Source of the DNA: Ruegeria sp. HKCCD8929
GTDB taxonomy: Bacteria > Pseudomonadota > Alphaproteobacteria > Rhodobacterales > Rhodobacteraceae
Direction: 5' to 3'
NCBI RefSeq assembly: GCF_013031405.1
Contig: NZ_WPZY01000016.1
Span: 1-64,000, forward strand
Length of the DNA stretch: 64,000 nt
Shown here: one piece after another, positions 53,536-62,023 of the stretch
Position numbering within the stretch: position 1 is the stretch's first letter
How the letters are laid out: every line of letters starts with the position of its first letter
The notes under the pieces: model-generated
What the model was told of the DNA's origin: nothing
The model's database searches: none
The model's input: only the letters and a program-made list of their open reading frames with translations
Position numbers and translations under genes: made by a program

Positions 53536-56500
53536 GTGGCGACGGTCAGAGACAGCGATAGCGGGCGGACCCCCAAACGGTCCGAACCGAAGAAACGCAT
53601 TCTCTATCTTGCGCATGATCTGGATGACGCGGCCATTTGGCGCCGGGTGGATATGCTGCGCATGGGCGACGCAGAGGTTTCGATCGCCGGGTTCCGGCGC
53701 CGGTCCGGCGTATTGCCCGAAAACGCTTTGGAGCTTGGACGGACCCACAACGGCAGGATGATGCAGCGCGCGCTGTCAGTGCTTGGGCAACGCATGAGGC
53801 TACGCGCGACGTTTAAGGATCTGCCGCCCCCGGACACGATCCTGTGCCGTAATCTTGAGATGCTGGCACTTGCCGCGCCGCTGCGCCGCGCGATGTGGTC
53901 GCAACATCCGGTCCGGCTGGTGTACGAGGTTCTCGACATTCACCGCCTTATGGTCGGACCGTCTTTCAAGGCGCGGACCATGCGCTGGGTCGAGGGTCGG
54001 CTTTGTCGTGATGTCGATAACATCATCGTATCGTCCCCCGCCTTCCAAAGAGAGCATTTCGAAGCTCATCAGCAATGCAAGGCGCCAGTGCTTCTGGTTG
54101 AAAACAAGGTGGTTGCACCGGATGCGAAACCCTCACGTCCTTGCACTGACCCGCCCGCGGTCGCGGATCAAGCACCGCTGCGCATCGGCTGGTTCGGCAT
54201 CCTCAGGTGCAGCTTTTCGTTACACTGCCTTGACGGACTGACACGCGCGCGTCCGGGGCGTTACCGGGTCGTTCTGCGCGGACGCCCGGCGCTGGATGAG
54301 GTGCCGGACTTTCACCGCGTCGTGGATGCCAATCCCGATCTTGTGTTCGAAGGGGCCTATTCCTATCCGGCTGACCTTGAGGAGATCTACGGCAGCGTCG
54401 ATCTTGCATGGTTGGTCGATCGATACGACAAGGAGCAGAATTCAGACTGGCTGTTGCCGAACCGCCTGTACGAAAGCGGCCTGAACCGTGTTCCCCCGAT
54501 TGCGCTGGCCGGAACCGCAACCGCGCGCCGATTAAAGGATCTTGGCATCGGGCTGGTACTCGACAGCGCCGAAGAGGCGACGGTGATCGAAGCGATGGAT
54601 CAGGTGTCGCCCGAAACCTTGGATGGCCTGAGAACAGTGCAAAATGCTGTTCCCTCAGACGTCTGGAGGACAACCCGGCAAGAGGCTCGAGAACTAGTTG
54701 ACGCGATTGCTGGAGATGCGGTCAGCCTGCACCGGGAACCATGCGATACGTCCCGAGATGCCGTGCTGATCGTGGTGCCGACATTGAACGAGGCACCGCA
54801 TATCACTGGAGTGATTGACGGGCTGGCCGGCTTTCTTCAACGCCGACAGCGCCTCGGCGCACCAGTGCGTCTGGTGATTGTGGACGGCGGTTCAACGGAT
54901 GGCACGCAGGGCATCGTCAGGGATCGGATCGCTGCTTTGCCGGATTTCGACATACAGCTGGTGGACAACCCGGCCCGCCTTCAAAGCGCGGCGCTGAACG
55001 CGGCATGTGACCGGTTTGCAGACGGTGTGGATTGGCTGATCCGTATGGATGCGCATTCCCGCTACCCCGAGGACTATGCGGATATTCTGTTGGAGGAGGC
55101 TGGGCGGACGGAGGCTGCGAGCGTCGTCGTGTCGATGCGTGCGGTCGGCACGACGCGGATGCAACGGATCATAGCCCTGACGCAGAACTCGCGGCTTGGC
55201 AATGGCGGGTCGGCGCATCGGGTCGGCGGCTCGGGGCGGTTTGTCGATCATGGGCACCATGCCCTGATGCGGCTTGATGCGTTCCGGTCCGTTGGCGGCT
55301 ATGACGCCAGCTTTTCGCATAATGAGGACGCTGAGCTGGATATGCGGCTGACGCAGGCGGGTTATCGGATCTGGCTGACATCGCGCACCTGGCTCGACTA
55401 CCTGCCGCGCGGCTCGATCCCCGCGCTCTTTCGGCAATATTTCAACTTTGGCCGTGGCCGGGCCCGCACGATGCTGAAACATCGCAAGCGACCCCGTCTG
55501 CGCCAGCTGGCGATGATATCCGTCGCTCCGATGCTTGGACTGGTGGTGCTGGCGCCGCTGTCTGTGGTCATTGCGCTGCCCGCGATGGCGTGGATCTCCG
55601 CCTGTCTTATTGGTGGCGTTGCGCTGGCTCTGGCGCGCCGTGATCTGATGGCGCTTTGGGCCGGACCTATCGCGGCTGCCATGCACCTGGGGTGGTCGTC
55701 CGGATTCTGGCGGCAGTTGTTGAAACGCCCGTTTGTTGCCCAAGGCGTTTCCAGGCTCGCCTCTGCTGTTCGCAAAACCGCGATTCCCGTTGATCACATC
55801 GCGGTCGGTGTTTGCACTTATCGGCGATCCAGCCTGTTGGACACTCTACGCACGCTTGAACAGCAGAACCTTGCGGACGGCACCCGCCTTTCGATCATCG
55901 TCGTCGATAACGACGATAGCCCCAGCGCGCGAGGCATCGTTGACGGCTTTGCCAAGGGTTCCCGGCATAACGTGATCTACCGTTTTGCCCCCTGCGGCAA
56001 CATCTCGATCGCGCGCAATGCGGCGCTGGAAGAGGCCGAACGCAACGGGTTGCGGGTGTTTGCCTTCATCGACGATGATGAACTGGCCTCACAAAACTGG
56101 CTGAACGCGCTTGTCTCGCGCCTATGCGAGGCGGATGCAGAGGCGGTCGTCGGGCCGGTCCGCGCGATCTATGCATCCGATGCACCGGAGTGGATGAAGT
56201 CTCTGCGCATTCATGACACCAACCCGGAACGAGCGCCAGATGGTCGGCCGATTGCAGGCCACAGCTGCAATGTCATCATGGACCTGGCCAGTGCGCCCCT
56301 TGCTGGTCGGCGTTTTGACTTGGCGCGCGGTGTTTCCGGGGGTGAAGACACCGCGTTCTTCAAAGACGCAATGGAGGCTGGTGCACGGCTCGCCTTTGCC
56401 CCGTTGGCCACGCTGGATGAGCCGGTCGCGCCATCGCGGACGACTATGGTCTGGTTGCTGAAGCGACGCTTCAGAATGGGGCAAACCCATGGTGGCCTGT

Positions 56501-56724
56501 TGCGCAAATATGGCGCCGCACGCGCGCGCCTGCTGACACTGCCGCTTGCATTCGCCAAGGTTCTCTATTGCTTTGCATTTGCGCTGGTGACCGCCCCTTT
56601 TGCCGCCAGGCGTAACTCAAATCTTTTGCGGGGTGCGCTTCATGCCGGCACAATCGCGTCTCTGATCGGGTTCCCGGAGGTCGCCGTATATGGTGCGTCT
56701 CGGGACAAGGCACAGGCAAGCTGA
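53536..56724 (+). CDS. Three-domain glycosyltransferase: ExoL-like, ExoA-like and ExoM-like
   Basis: 1062 residues, from GTG 53536. Residues about 20-395 resemble ExoL: RILYLAHDLDDAAIWRR, AEVSIAGFRR, PDTILCRNLEMLALA, VYEVLDIHRLMVG and LRIGWFGILRC. Residues about 410-740 are a GT2 domain with membrane segments like ExoA: LIVVPTLNEAPHI, VDGGSTDGT, a DAH-type metal site, YDASFSHNEDAELDMRL and a helix pair before RQLLKRPF. Residues about 750-1050 are a second GT2 like ExoM: IAVGVCTYRRSSLLDTL, IIVVDNDDS, AFIDDDELAS and GGEDTAFF. In Sinorhizobium exoM, exoA and exoL are separate neighbouring genes, so the order and fusion are notable. Each domain appears intact. Confidence 0.85.
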   Translation: MATVRDSDSGRTPKRSEPKKRILYLAHDLDDAAIWRRVDMLRMGDAEVSIAGFRRRSGVLPENALELGRTHNGRMMQRALSVLGQRMRLRATFKDLPPPDTILCRNLEMLALAAPLRRAMWSQHPVRLVYEVLDIHRLMVGPSFKARTMRWVEGRLCRDVDNIIVSSPAFQREHFEAHQQCKAPVLLVENKVVAPDAKPSRPCTDPPAVADQAPLRIGWFGILRCSFSLHCLDGLTRARPGRYRVVLRGRPALDEVPDFHRVVDANPDLVFEGAYSYPADLEEIYGSVDLAWLVDRYDKEQNSDWLLPNRLYESGLNRVPPIALAGTATARRLKDLGIGLVLDSAEEATVIEAMDQVSPETLDGLRTVQNAVPSDVWRTTRQEARELVDAIAGDAVSLHREPCDTSRDAVLIVVPTLNEAPHITGVIDGLAGFLQRRQRLGAPVRLVIVDGGSTDGTQGIVRDRIAALPDFDIQLVDNPARLQSAALNAACDRFADGVDWLIRMDAHSRYPEDYADILLEEAGRTEAASVVVSMRAVGTTRMQRIIALTQNSRLGNGGSAHRVGGSGRFVDHGHHALMRLDAFRSVGGYDASFSHNEDAELDMRLTQAGYRIWLTSRTWLDYLPRGSIPALFRQYFNFGRGRARTMLKHRKRPRLRQLAMISVAPMLGLVVLAPLSVVIALPAMAWISACLIGGVALALARRDLMALWAGPIAAAMHLGWSSGFWRQLLKRPFVAQGVSRLASAVRKTAIPVDHIAVGVCTYRRSSLLDTLRTLEQQNLADGTRLSIIVVDNDDSPSARGIVDGFAKGSRHNVIYRFAPCGNISIARNAALEEAERNGLRVFAFIDDDELASQNWLNALVSRLCEADAEAVVGPVRAIYASDAPEWMKSLRIHDTNPERAPDGRPIAGHSCNVIMDLASAPLAGRRFDLARGVSGGEDTAFFKDAMEAGARLAFAPLATLDEPVAPSRTTMVWLLKRRFRMGQTHGGLLRKYGAARARLLTLPLAFAKVLYCFAFALVTAPFAARRNSNLLRGALHAGTIASLIGFPEVAVYGASRDKAQAS

Positions 56725-57031
56725 GTAAAGGTCAAACATTCAACTCCGTGACCCTAGTGCCGGGCTCGCTATGTCCGAACTCTGTTTCTCAAGATGCGCC
56801 AAGTTGTTCACGATGGAGGTTCGGGAAAAACCCGAATTGCCAGTACCCTGCCGCGCCTTACGCCCTTGGGACAATGGCGACCAATCATGGGTCGGGTATC
56901 TCCCCAAACGCTCTAGACATCGACAACCGGTCAGAATTTTGAGTGGTGGCTCGTGGTGGTTTTGCTGTAGGCTTCCTTAAGTGATGCGGGCTAAGAGGCC
57001 CTCAAAGGGGGCCCGGCCTTTGGAGACATTG
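56725..57031. other. Intergenic region with a small hairpin
   Basis: About 307 bases. TTCGGG-AAAAA-CCCGAA at 56820-56836 forms a 6-bp hairpin, which could be a terminator for the fused glycosyltransferase gene, but it is 96 bases from its stop. No gene is supported. Confidence 0.35.
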
Positions 57032-57280
57032 ATGCGGTTGCCGATTTTTATTGTGGGTCTATTTCTGTCCGTCGCCCTGTCGGCGTTGATTGGCTTTCTG
57101 GCGGGTTTCAAAACGTCCCAACTGGTTTTGTTCGTCATCGCCGTCGCGATTGTGCTGCAACTTGCTTATGTCCTGATTGTCGCGCTGCTGGCCGTCGAGC
57201 GAAAGCGCAAAACTCGCGACGCGGATGGCGAAGTGCCCACCGCACCGCCCTCGCCGGTGTCCCAGGAGACCGATGCCTGA
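57032..57280 (+). CDS. Small membrane protein, ExoX/SyrA-like exopolysaccharide repressor (tentative)
   Basis: 82 residues from ATG 57032 (GGAG upstream), or 99 residues from 56981. Two membrane helices: LPIFIVGLFLSVALSALIGFL and LVLFVIAVAIVLQLAYVLIV, then a charged and proline-rich tail. The Q-x2-Y in the second helix and the size resemble the ExoX/SyrA family, which represses exopolysaccharide synthesis post-transcriptionally, usually by acting on ExoY. It lies within the EPS cluster, although exoY is not adjacent. Homology is weak and by eye. Confidence 0.5.
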   Translation: MRLPIFIVGLFLSVALSALIGFLAGFKTSQLVLFVIAVAIVLQLAYVLIVALLAVERKRKTRDADGEVPTAPPSPVSQETDA

Positions 57281-57405
57281 CGGCAAATGAATGCTGACGG
57301 GCTGGGTACCGCGCCCGAAGTGCTTGGACAGCACAGAGGGATACTCTACCCCTGTTGCTATCTCTAAGGAACGCCCTCTCGCCACATACAACTGAGCCGG
57401 GTCCG

Positions 57406-58401
57406 ATGTCCGCATGCGTCACCGTCATCATCGCTGCATTCAATGCGCAAACCACGTTGTCACGTGCGATCCGATCCGCTTTGGTGCAGCCGGAAACGGC
57501 TGAAGTGATCGTTGTGGATGATGCATCCGGCGACGACACATGCGCGGTCGCCAGGGATGAGGTCGAACGGGACCCGCGCGTTCGGCTGATCCGGCAGGAG
57601 ACAAATCAGGGACCTGCAGCGGCACGCAACAGAGCCCTGGATGCTGCAACGTCGGAATTTGTCGCTGTGCTGGATTCCGACGATGTGTTCTTGCCGCAGC
57701 GGCTGGAACTTCTTTTGTCGTGCCCGAGCATCGACATGGTCGCCGATAACATCGCCTTCGTGACTCAGGAACATCTAGCAACTGCAGTCGGTCTGGACTG
57801 GTCGGCGATTGCGCCGGATTTCACCCCACTTGGAACGACCGAGTTTGTTCTGGGCAACCTGCGCAAACAGGGTGTGTCGCGAGGAGAACTTGGGTTCCTG
57901 AAACCGGTGCTGTCACGGGCTTTTCTGGAAAAACACAAGCTGCGCTATGATCCCGCGCTGCGACTTGGTGAAGATTACGATCTGTATGTCCGGATGCTGT
58001 TGGCCGGGGCGCGGATGTGTCTGACCCGCAGGCCGGGATATGCGGCCGTGGTTCGGTCCGACTCGCTCAGCGCGCGGCATGGCGCGGGTGCATTGGCGGC
58101 GCTGCAGGCCGCGCTGGAGGCCCATCTTGGCGCAGGAACCCACTCGCCGGATCTTGACCGGGCCATGCAGGCGCATCTGAGGGAAGTCCGGCACAAGCGG
58201 GATCACCGTGTCTTTCTTGATTTGCGACGCCAGCAGGGGTCTTGGGCGGCCATCCGGTATCTGTGCGGCGCGTCGGACCGCACTTGGCCGGTGGTCCGGC
58301 AAATCGCTCGGGACAAGCTGAACCTCAACCAGATGGCCGGGGATGCGGCTCCAAAGGACGGGGCGAGACTGCTGTTGCGTTCAGACGCGCTGGGGTCCTA
58401 A
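57406..58401 (+). CDS. GT2 glycosyltransferase A
   Basis: 331 residues from ATG 57406 (an upstream TTG at 57355 also fits). VTVIIAAFNAQTTLSRAIRSAL, VIVVDDASGDDT and VAVLDSDDVFLPQRLELL give the GT2 fold with the DXD metal site (DSDD). GFLKPVLSRAFLEKH and GEDYDLYVRMLLAGA are acceptor-side blocks shared with the convergent gene at 58408-59778. It resembles ExoO/ExoU/ExoW-type glucosyltransferases, but the linkage is unknown. Its end meets the next gene tail-to-tail with a 6-nt gap. Confidence 0.84.
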   Translation: MSACVTVIIAAFNAQTTLSRAIRSALVQPETAEVIVVDDASGDDTCAVARDEVERDPRVRLIRQETNQGPAAARNRALDAATSEFVAVLDSDDVFLPQRLELLLSCPSIDMVADNIAFVTQEHLATAVGLDWSAIAPDFTPLGTTEFVLGNLRKQGVSRGELGFLKPVLSRAFLEKHKLRYDPALRLGEDYDLYVRMLLAGARMCLTRRPGYAAVVRSDSLSARHGAGALAALQAALEAHLGAGTHSPDLDRAMQAHLREVRHKRDHRVFLDLRRQQGSWAAIRYLCGASDRTWPVVRQIARDKLNLNQMAGDAAPKDGARLLLRSDALGS

Positions 58402-58407
58402 CCGGGC

Positions 58408-59778
58408 CTATGAAAGCTTCAGACCCGCGTCGCGGGGAACTGAGGTGGGGCCGGTGTTCTGCTCGCGCAGCGCACGGCGAGTCGAACGCCATGTCGGCAG
58501 ATACCCCAAGGCGTCCATCCCTGCAGGCCCTTCTGCAATGACGTCTATTGGTCCTCGGCTTGCCAATTTGGCAAGGTGACGGGCCATTGCGCGGCGTGCG
58601 GACCAGGTACGCGCGTTCGCGGTGGGTGCAACTTCCACCGGAATGCGTATGGCATCCTGCGGGGCGGACACCTGATCCATTCGATCAGGCGCGGCAAGCA
58701 CGACGGTCTTCGTTTCGCCTGAACTTCCGTGCCAGACAGACGACATCATGCGCCGCCTACGGTCACTCAGACTGTTCAGCATCTCGCGCAGTAATACGGG
58801 ATGGTGCCAGAGGTGCCGCGCTGCATTCAGTACCCCTTGTGTCTTGAGTGCGGTCACGAGATGCTGATAGCGCAGCGCCCGCTCAAGGCGCGCTTTGCGC
58901 CGGGCAAGCTGCAACCGCAATTCACGGTCGTTTGGATGCATGGTCGCGGCAAGTTCGGCCAATGTCTCATGCGCCACGATAAGCCGCGTCAACGGTGCAG
59001 CGGACAGACGGTGCGACAGGGATTCTGTATGCCTTCGATAGAGATAAGTCGGGTCCGGTGTAGTCAGAAAGGTGGCGCCGCCGAGCAACAGGCGGCAATA
59101 AAGATCGAAATCCTCTCCAATCTGCAATGTCTTATGATATCGAAGTGGCCCAAGAGCGTCACGGCGGATCATCGGCTTCAAGTAACCGAAAGATGCCAGC
59201 CCTGCGACCACTGTGTCACTGCGGATCAGGTCCGTGGCCGTCAAGCGCCGAGAGCGTTCGGCGCGATCATCCCCCAACAGGGTCTGGCCCGCCACATCCG
59301 CAGAGCCGAAACTCAGCAGGTCATCGGCGATTGCGTCTGCCCCCATCTGCTCTGCCGTGGCAAGCAGGCGTTCGATCCGCTGTGGATGGACAAGGTCGTC
59401 TGCGTCGATAATAGCGATCCACTCTCCCCGCGCCGTCTCAATAGCGGCGTTTCGGGCGCCGGCTGGTCCCAAATTCGTTTCAAGTTCGATCGGTCTGACA
59501 CGATCGTCCAACGCGGCCAGTTGGTGCAAGATCTTCTGGCTGCCGTCGGTCGATGCATCATCAACGACGATCAATTCAAGCGCTGCATGGGATTGGTTCA
59601 GGACCGAAGTAACCGCCGCTTCAAGATAGGCAGACCCATTGAAGTTCGACATGACGACCGACACCAGGGGTCCGCTTTCGGACCGGGCAGGGCCAGTTCT
59701 TAAGCCATCACTCAATGCCTTGGTCTCGTTTTTCATCTGGTCGTTCATCACCATGCCGTTCAGCACCCCGAATTGCAT
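58408..59778 (-). CDS. GT2 glycosyltransferase B, convergent paralogue
   Basis: 456 residues from ATG 59778, or about 448 from the ATG at 59754. VSVVMSNFNGSAYLEAAVTSV, LIVVDDASTDGS and AIIDADDLVHPQRIERLL carry the DXD site (DADD). GFLKPMIRRDALGP and GEDFDLYCRLLLGGA align with the convergent gene. The extra 110 C-terminal residues are Arg-rich and have no recognised domain. Stop codons of the two genes are 6 nt apart. It follows exoY on the minus strand. Confidence 0.84.
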   Translation of the reverse strand: MQFGVLNGMVMNDQMKNETKALSDGLRTGPARSESGPLVSVVMSNFNGSAYLEAAVTSVLNQSHAALELIVVDDASTDGSQKILHQLAALDDRVRPIELETNLGPAGARNAAIETARGEWIAIIDADDLVHPQRIERLLATAEQMGADAIADDLLSFGSADVAGQTLLGDDRAERSRRLTATDLIRSDTVVAGLASFGYLKPMIRRDALGPLRYHKTLQIGEDFDLYCRLLLGGATFLTTPDPTYLYRRHTESLSHRLSAAPLTRLIVAHETLAELAATMHPNDRELRLQLARRKARLERALRYQHLVTALKTQGVLNAARHLWHHPVLLREMLNSLSDRRRRMMSSVWHGSSGETKTVVLAAPDRMDQVSAPQDAIRIPVEVAPTANARTWSARRAMARHLAKLASRGPIDVIAEGPAGMDALGYLPTWRSTRRALREQNTGPTSVPRDAGLKLS

Positions 59779-59806
59779 TCTGCAAGAGCGGTCTTGGTGC
59801 TATGCT

Positions 59807-60523
59807 TCACGAGGTTTCGTCAGAGCGCATCGCCGCTGGCAGGGTCCGAACAAGAATGACGATGTCGTTTGCCATGCTGACGTTTGCGACATAGACGCGA
59901 TCATAGGCAATCCTGCGTTTGTAGGTGGTGTTGTTGCGGCCATTCACCTGCCACAGGCCGGTGACGCCGGGTCGCGCACGCAGATAGTAGCGACTGGAAG
60001 GCCCGTAACGGTGCAATTCTTCGCTGGGAACCGGGCGAGGACCGACGAGGCTCATTTCACCGCGAAGTACGTTGTAGAGTTGCGGCAACTCATCAAGGCT
60101 GAATTTCCGCAGGACATGACCAACTGGCGTGACACGGGGGTCGTCCCGCAGCTTCTGGGTCTGCTCCCATTCGAAACGCGCCTCCGGGTTCTGTTGGAGA
60201 TGCCGTTGAAGAATTTCAGCGCTGTTCACTTCCATCGTCCGAAACTTCAGGCAGGAAAAGGGCTGCTTTCGATATCCGACCCTGCGGTGGCGATACAGGA
60301 TAGGCCCGGGTGATGTGCTGTAGACCAACAAGGCCAGCCCGGCCATGAGCGGCGACAGCACGACAAGCATGACCAGGGCAACCGCGACGTCGATCGCTCT
60401 TTTGGCTCGCCCGCCGACAGGTTCCTCGTACAGCGCCGGGCGGGTCCAAATGACGTGACGCGCTGGCGAGATTGACGAAACCATGCCCTCGACCGGGGCC
60501 GCTTCAGTCTCAATCGGTTTCAT
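59807..60523 (-). CDS. exoY: Undecaprenyl-phosphate sugar phosphotransferase (ExoY-like)
   Basis: About 238 residues from ATG 60523 (GTG 60526 also fits). One membrane helix (AIDVAVALVMLVVLSPLMAGLALLV) and the bacterial sugar-transferase core: GPILYRHRRVG, CLKFRTM, RKFSLDELPQLYNVLRGEMSLVGPRP and RPGVTGLWQVNGR. It attaches the first sugar phosphate, probably galactose as in S. meliloti, to undecaprenyl phosphate, the first committed step. It is divergent from the GT4 gene at 60941. Confidence 0.9.
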   Translation of the reverse strand: MKPIETEAAPVEGMVSSISPARHVIWTRPALYEEPVGGRAKRAIDVAVALVMLVVLSPLMAGLALLVYSTSPGPILYRHRRVGYRKQPFSCLKFRTMEVNSAEILQRHLQQNPEARFEWEQTQKLRDDPRVTPVGHVLRKFSLDELPQLYNVLRGEMSLVGPRPVPSEELHRYGPSSRYYLRARPGVTGLWQVNGRNNTTYKRRIAYDRVYVANVSMANDIVILVRTLPAAMRSDETS

Positions 60524-60526
60524 CAC

Positions 60527-60940
60527 ATTCCATCCTCATCTCTCAAGTGCCTGACGCTGCGGTTCAGCGCGCATGCCGCTTAAAGTTGCAACGGCGATCG
60601 CCACAATGGATCAAACCATGCGGGCGAAAGTGATCTGCATCTGGTTACCTTCACCAATACGTGCATTCCGACACATGCAGATAAGTTGGGTATGACAAAT
60701 GCTGCGATTGCAAACCCCAATGTTGGATCAAGCAAGGCACCGCCTATGGTTGCTGAGGCTTTCGCCGGGATTCCGCACATTGGGATAGGTTCGGTGCATA
60801 TCTTTTGACTCCGGATGCCTCGCATGCCCGAATCGAAGGCGTATTTTGAACATCTCTCCAGCCAGGTCCACCAAATACTTGAAGGCGCGACTCGCGCGAA
60901 ACGAGAGTCGCCCGACGTCGACAATGAGGTAAGCCCGCCT
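60527..60940. other. Divergent region between exoY and a GT4 gene
   Basis: About 410 bases. The frame upstream of 60941 is open from 60815, but codon pattern and lack of family homology suggest it is leader. It probably holds both promoters. No gene is supported. Confidence 0.4.
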
Positions 60941-61996
60941 ATGCGCATTCTCTTCGGAAGCGCCCATCCCTACCTGCCGCAGATGTATGGCGGTGCGCAG
61001 TCCAGCGCGCATGAGTTGGTTGTCAGACTGCGGGCGCGGGGGCATACCGTGGGTGTTCTGGCCGGCCTGACCGGTGAAGGCTGGCTGGGCCTGCGCGGGC
61101 GGGTTTTGCTGAAACTGAGGCGGCGCGGCTATGTTCGCGATGATGGTCTTGGCTACCCCGTCTTTCGCGCATGGTTCGCTCAGGACGCAGCGCGTCAGGT
61201 TGTGTCCGACTTCAAGGCCGATGTGGCGATTTTCCAATCCCGGCTTCCGGTGCCTCTGGCGCAATCGATTGATCGCGCAACGACGCGGACGTTCATCTAT
61301 TTGCGAAATGTTGAAAACGAGGATCTTGGGGGATCGTTGGCGGAACTATCCAATACCGGTTTCATCGCGAACTCGAACTTCACTGCGCGGCGCTTTGCAG
61401 AGACGCAAGCGGTTTCCGCCGACGTGATCTACCCGATGATTGAGGCCGAGAAATACCGGGTCACGACCGCATGCGAAAACGTGACGTTTATCAATCCCCA
61501 CCCGAACAAGGGTGTCGATGTTGCGTTGAGGATTGCAGAGGCGTGCCCCGATATTCCGTTTGTTTTTGTGCGAGGCTGGGGGCTGACCCCGACGCAGGAG
61601 GCGCATCTTCAGGACAATCTCGACAGGTTGCCGAATGTGACGCTGCAGCCGTCCACGGACGATATGCGCAGCGTCTACAAGAAAGCCCGCATCGTTCTGG
61701 CACCCAGTCAATGGGAAGAAGCATTCGGCCGGATCGCCGCCGAGGCACAAGTCAGTGGTATTCCGGTCGTGGCGTCAAAGATCGGCGGTCTGCCCGAGGC
61801 TGTCGGCCCCGGAGGCGTGCTGATCGACAGAGATGCCCCGGTCGAGGTTTGGGCAGAGGCGGTACGAACCCTCTGGTACGACGATGGGACATATGCCGAC
61901 CTGTCCGCAGCCGCTCTTGAACACGCCCAACGTCCCGAGATGAACCCCGAGCATCAGACCGACAGATTGCTGGATATCCTGAACCGTTCGACCTGA
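60941..61996 (+). CDS. GT4-type glycosyltransferase, paralogue of the one at 49685
   Basis: 351 residues from ATG 60941 (GAGG upstream; ATG 60815 would add 42 residues). MRILFGSAHPYLPQMYGGAQ, FIANSNFTARR, INPHPNKGVDVA and VLAPSQWEEAFGRIAAEAQ with the donor-site Glu region match the gene at 49685-50779 block for block. Convergent with exoF, with a 27-nt gap. It would extend the lipid-linked repeat. Confidence 0.87.
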   Translation: MRILFGSAHPYLPQMYGGAQSSAHELVVRLRARGHTVGVLAGLTGEGWLGLRGRVLLKLRRRGYVRDDGLGYPVFRAWFAQDAARQVVSDFKADVAIFQSRLPVPLAQSIDRATTRTFIYLRNVENEDLGGSLAELSNTGFIANSNFTARRFAETQAVSADVIYPMIEAEKYRVTTACENVTFINPHPNKGVDVALRIAEACPDIPFVFVRGWGLTPTQEAHLQDNLDRLPNVTLQPSTDDMRSVYKKARIVLAPSQWEEAFGRIAAEAQVSGIPVVASKIGGLPEAVGPGGVLIDRDAPVEVWAEAVRTLWYDDGTYADLSAAALEHAQRPEMNPEHQTDRLLDILNRST

Positions 61997-62023
61997 AACA
62001 CGGTAGACCGGCACCGGACAACA

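Noticed and set aside
54892-55797. Minus-strand frame of 301 codons opposite the fused glycosyltransferase
   Set aside because: Its product is Arg/Gln/Pro-rich, lies wholly within the conserved GT2 domain and shows no motif.
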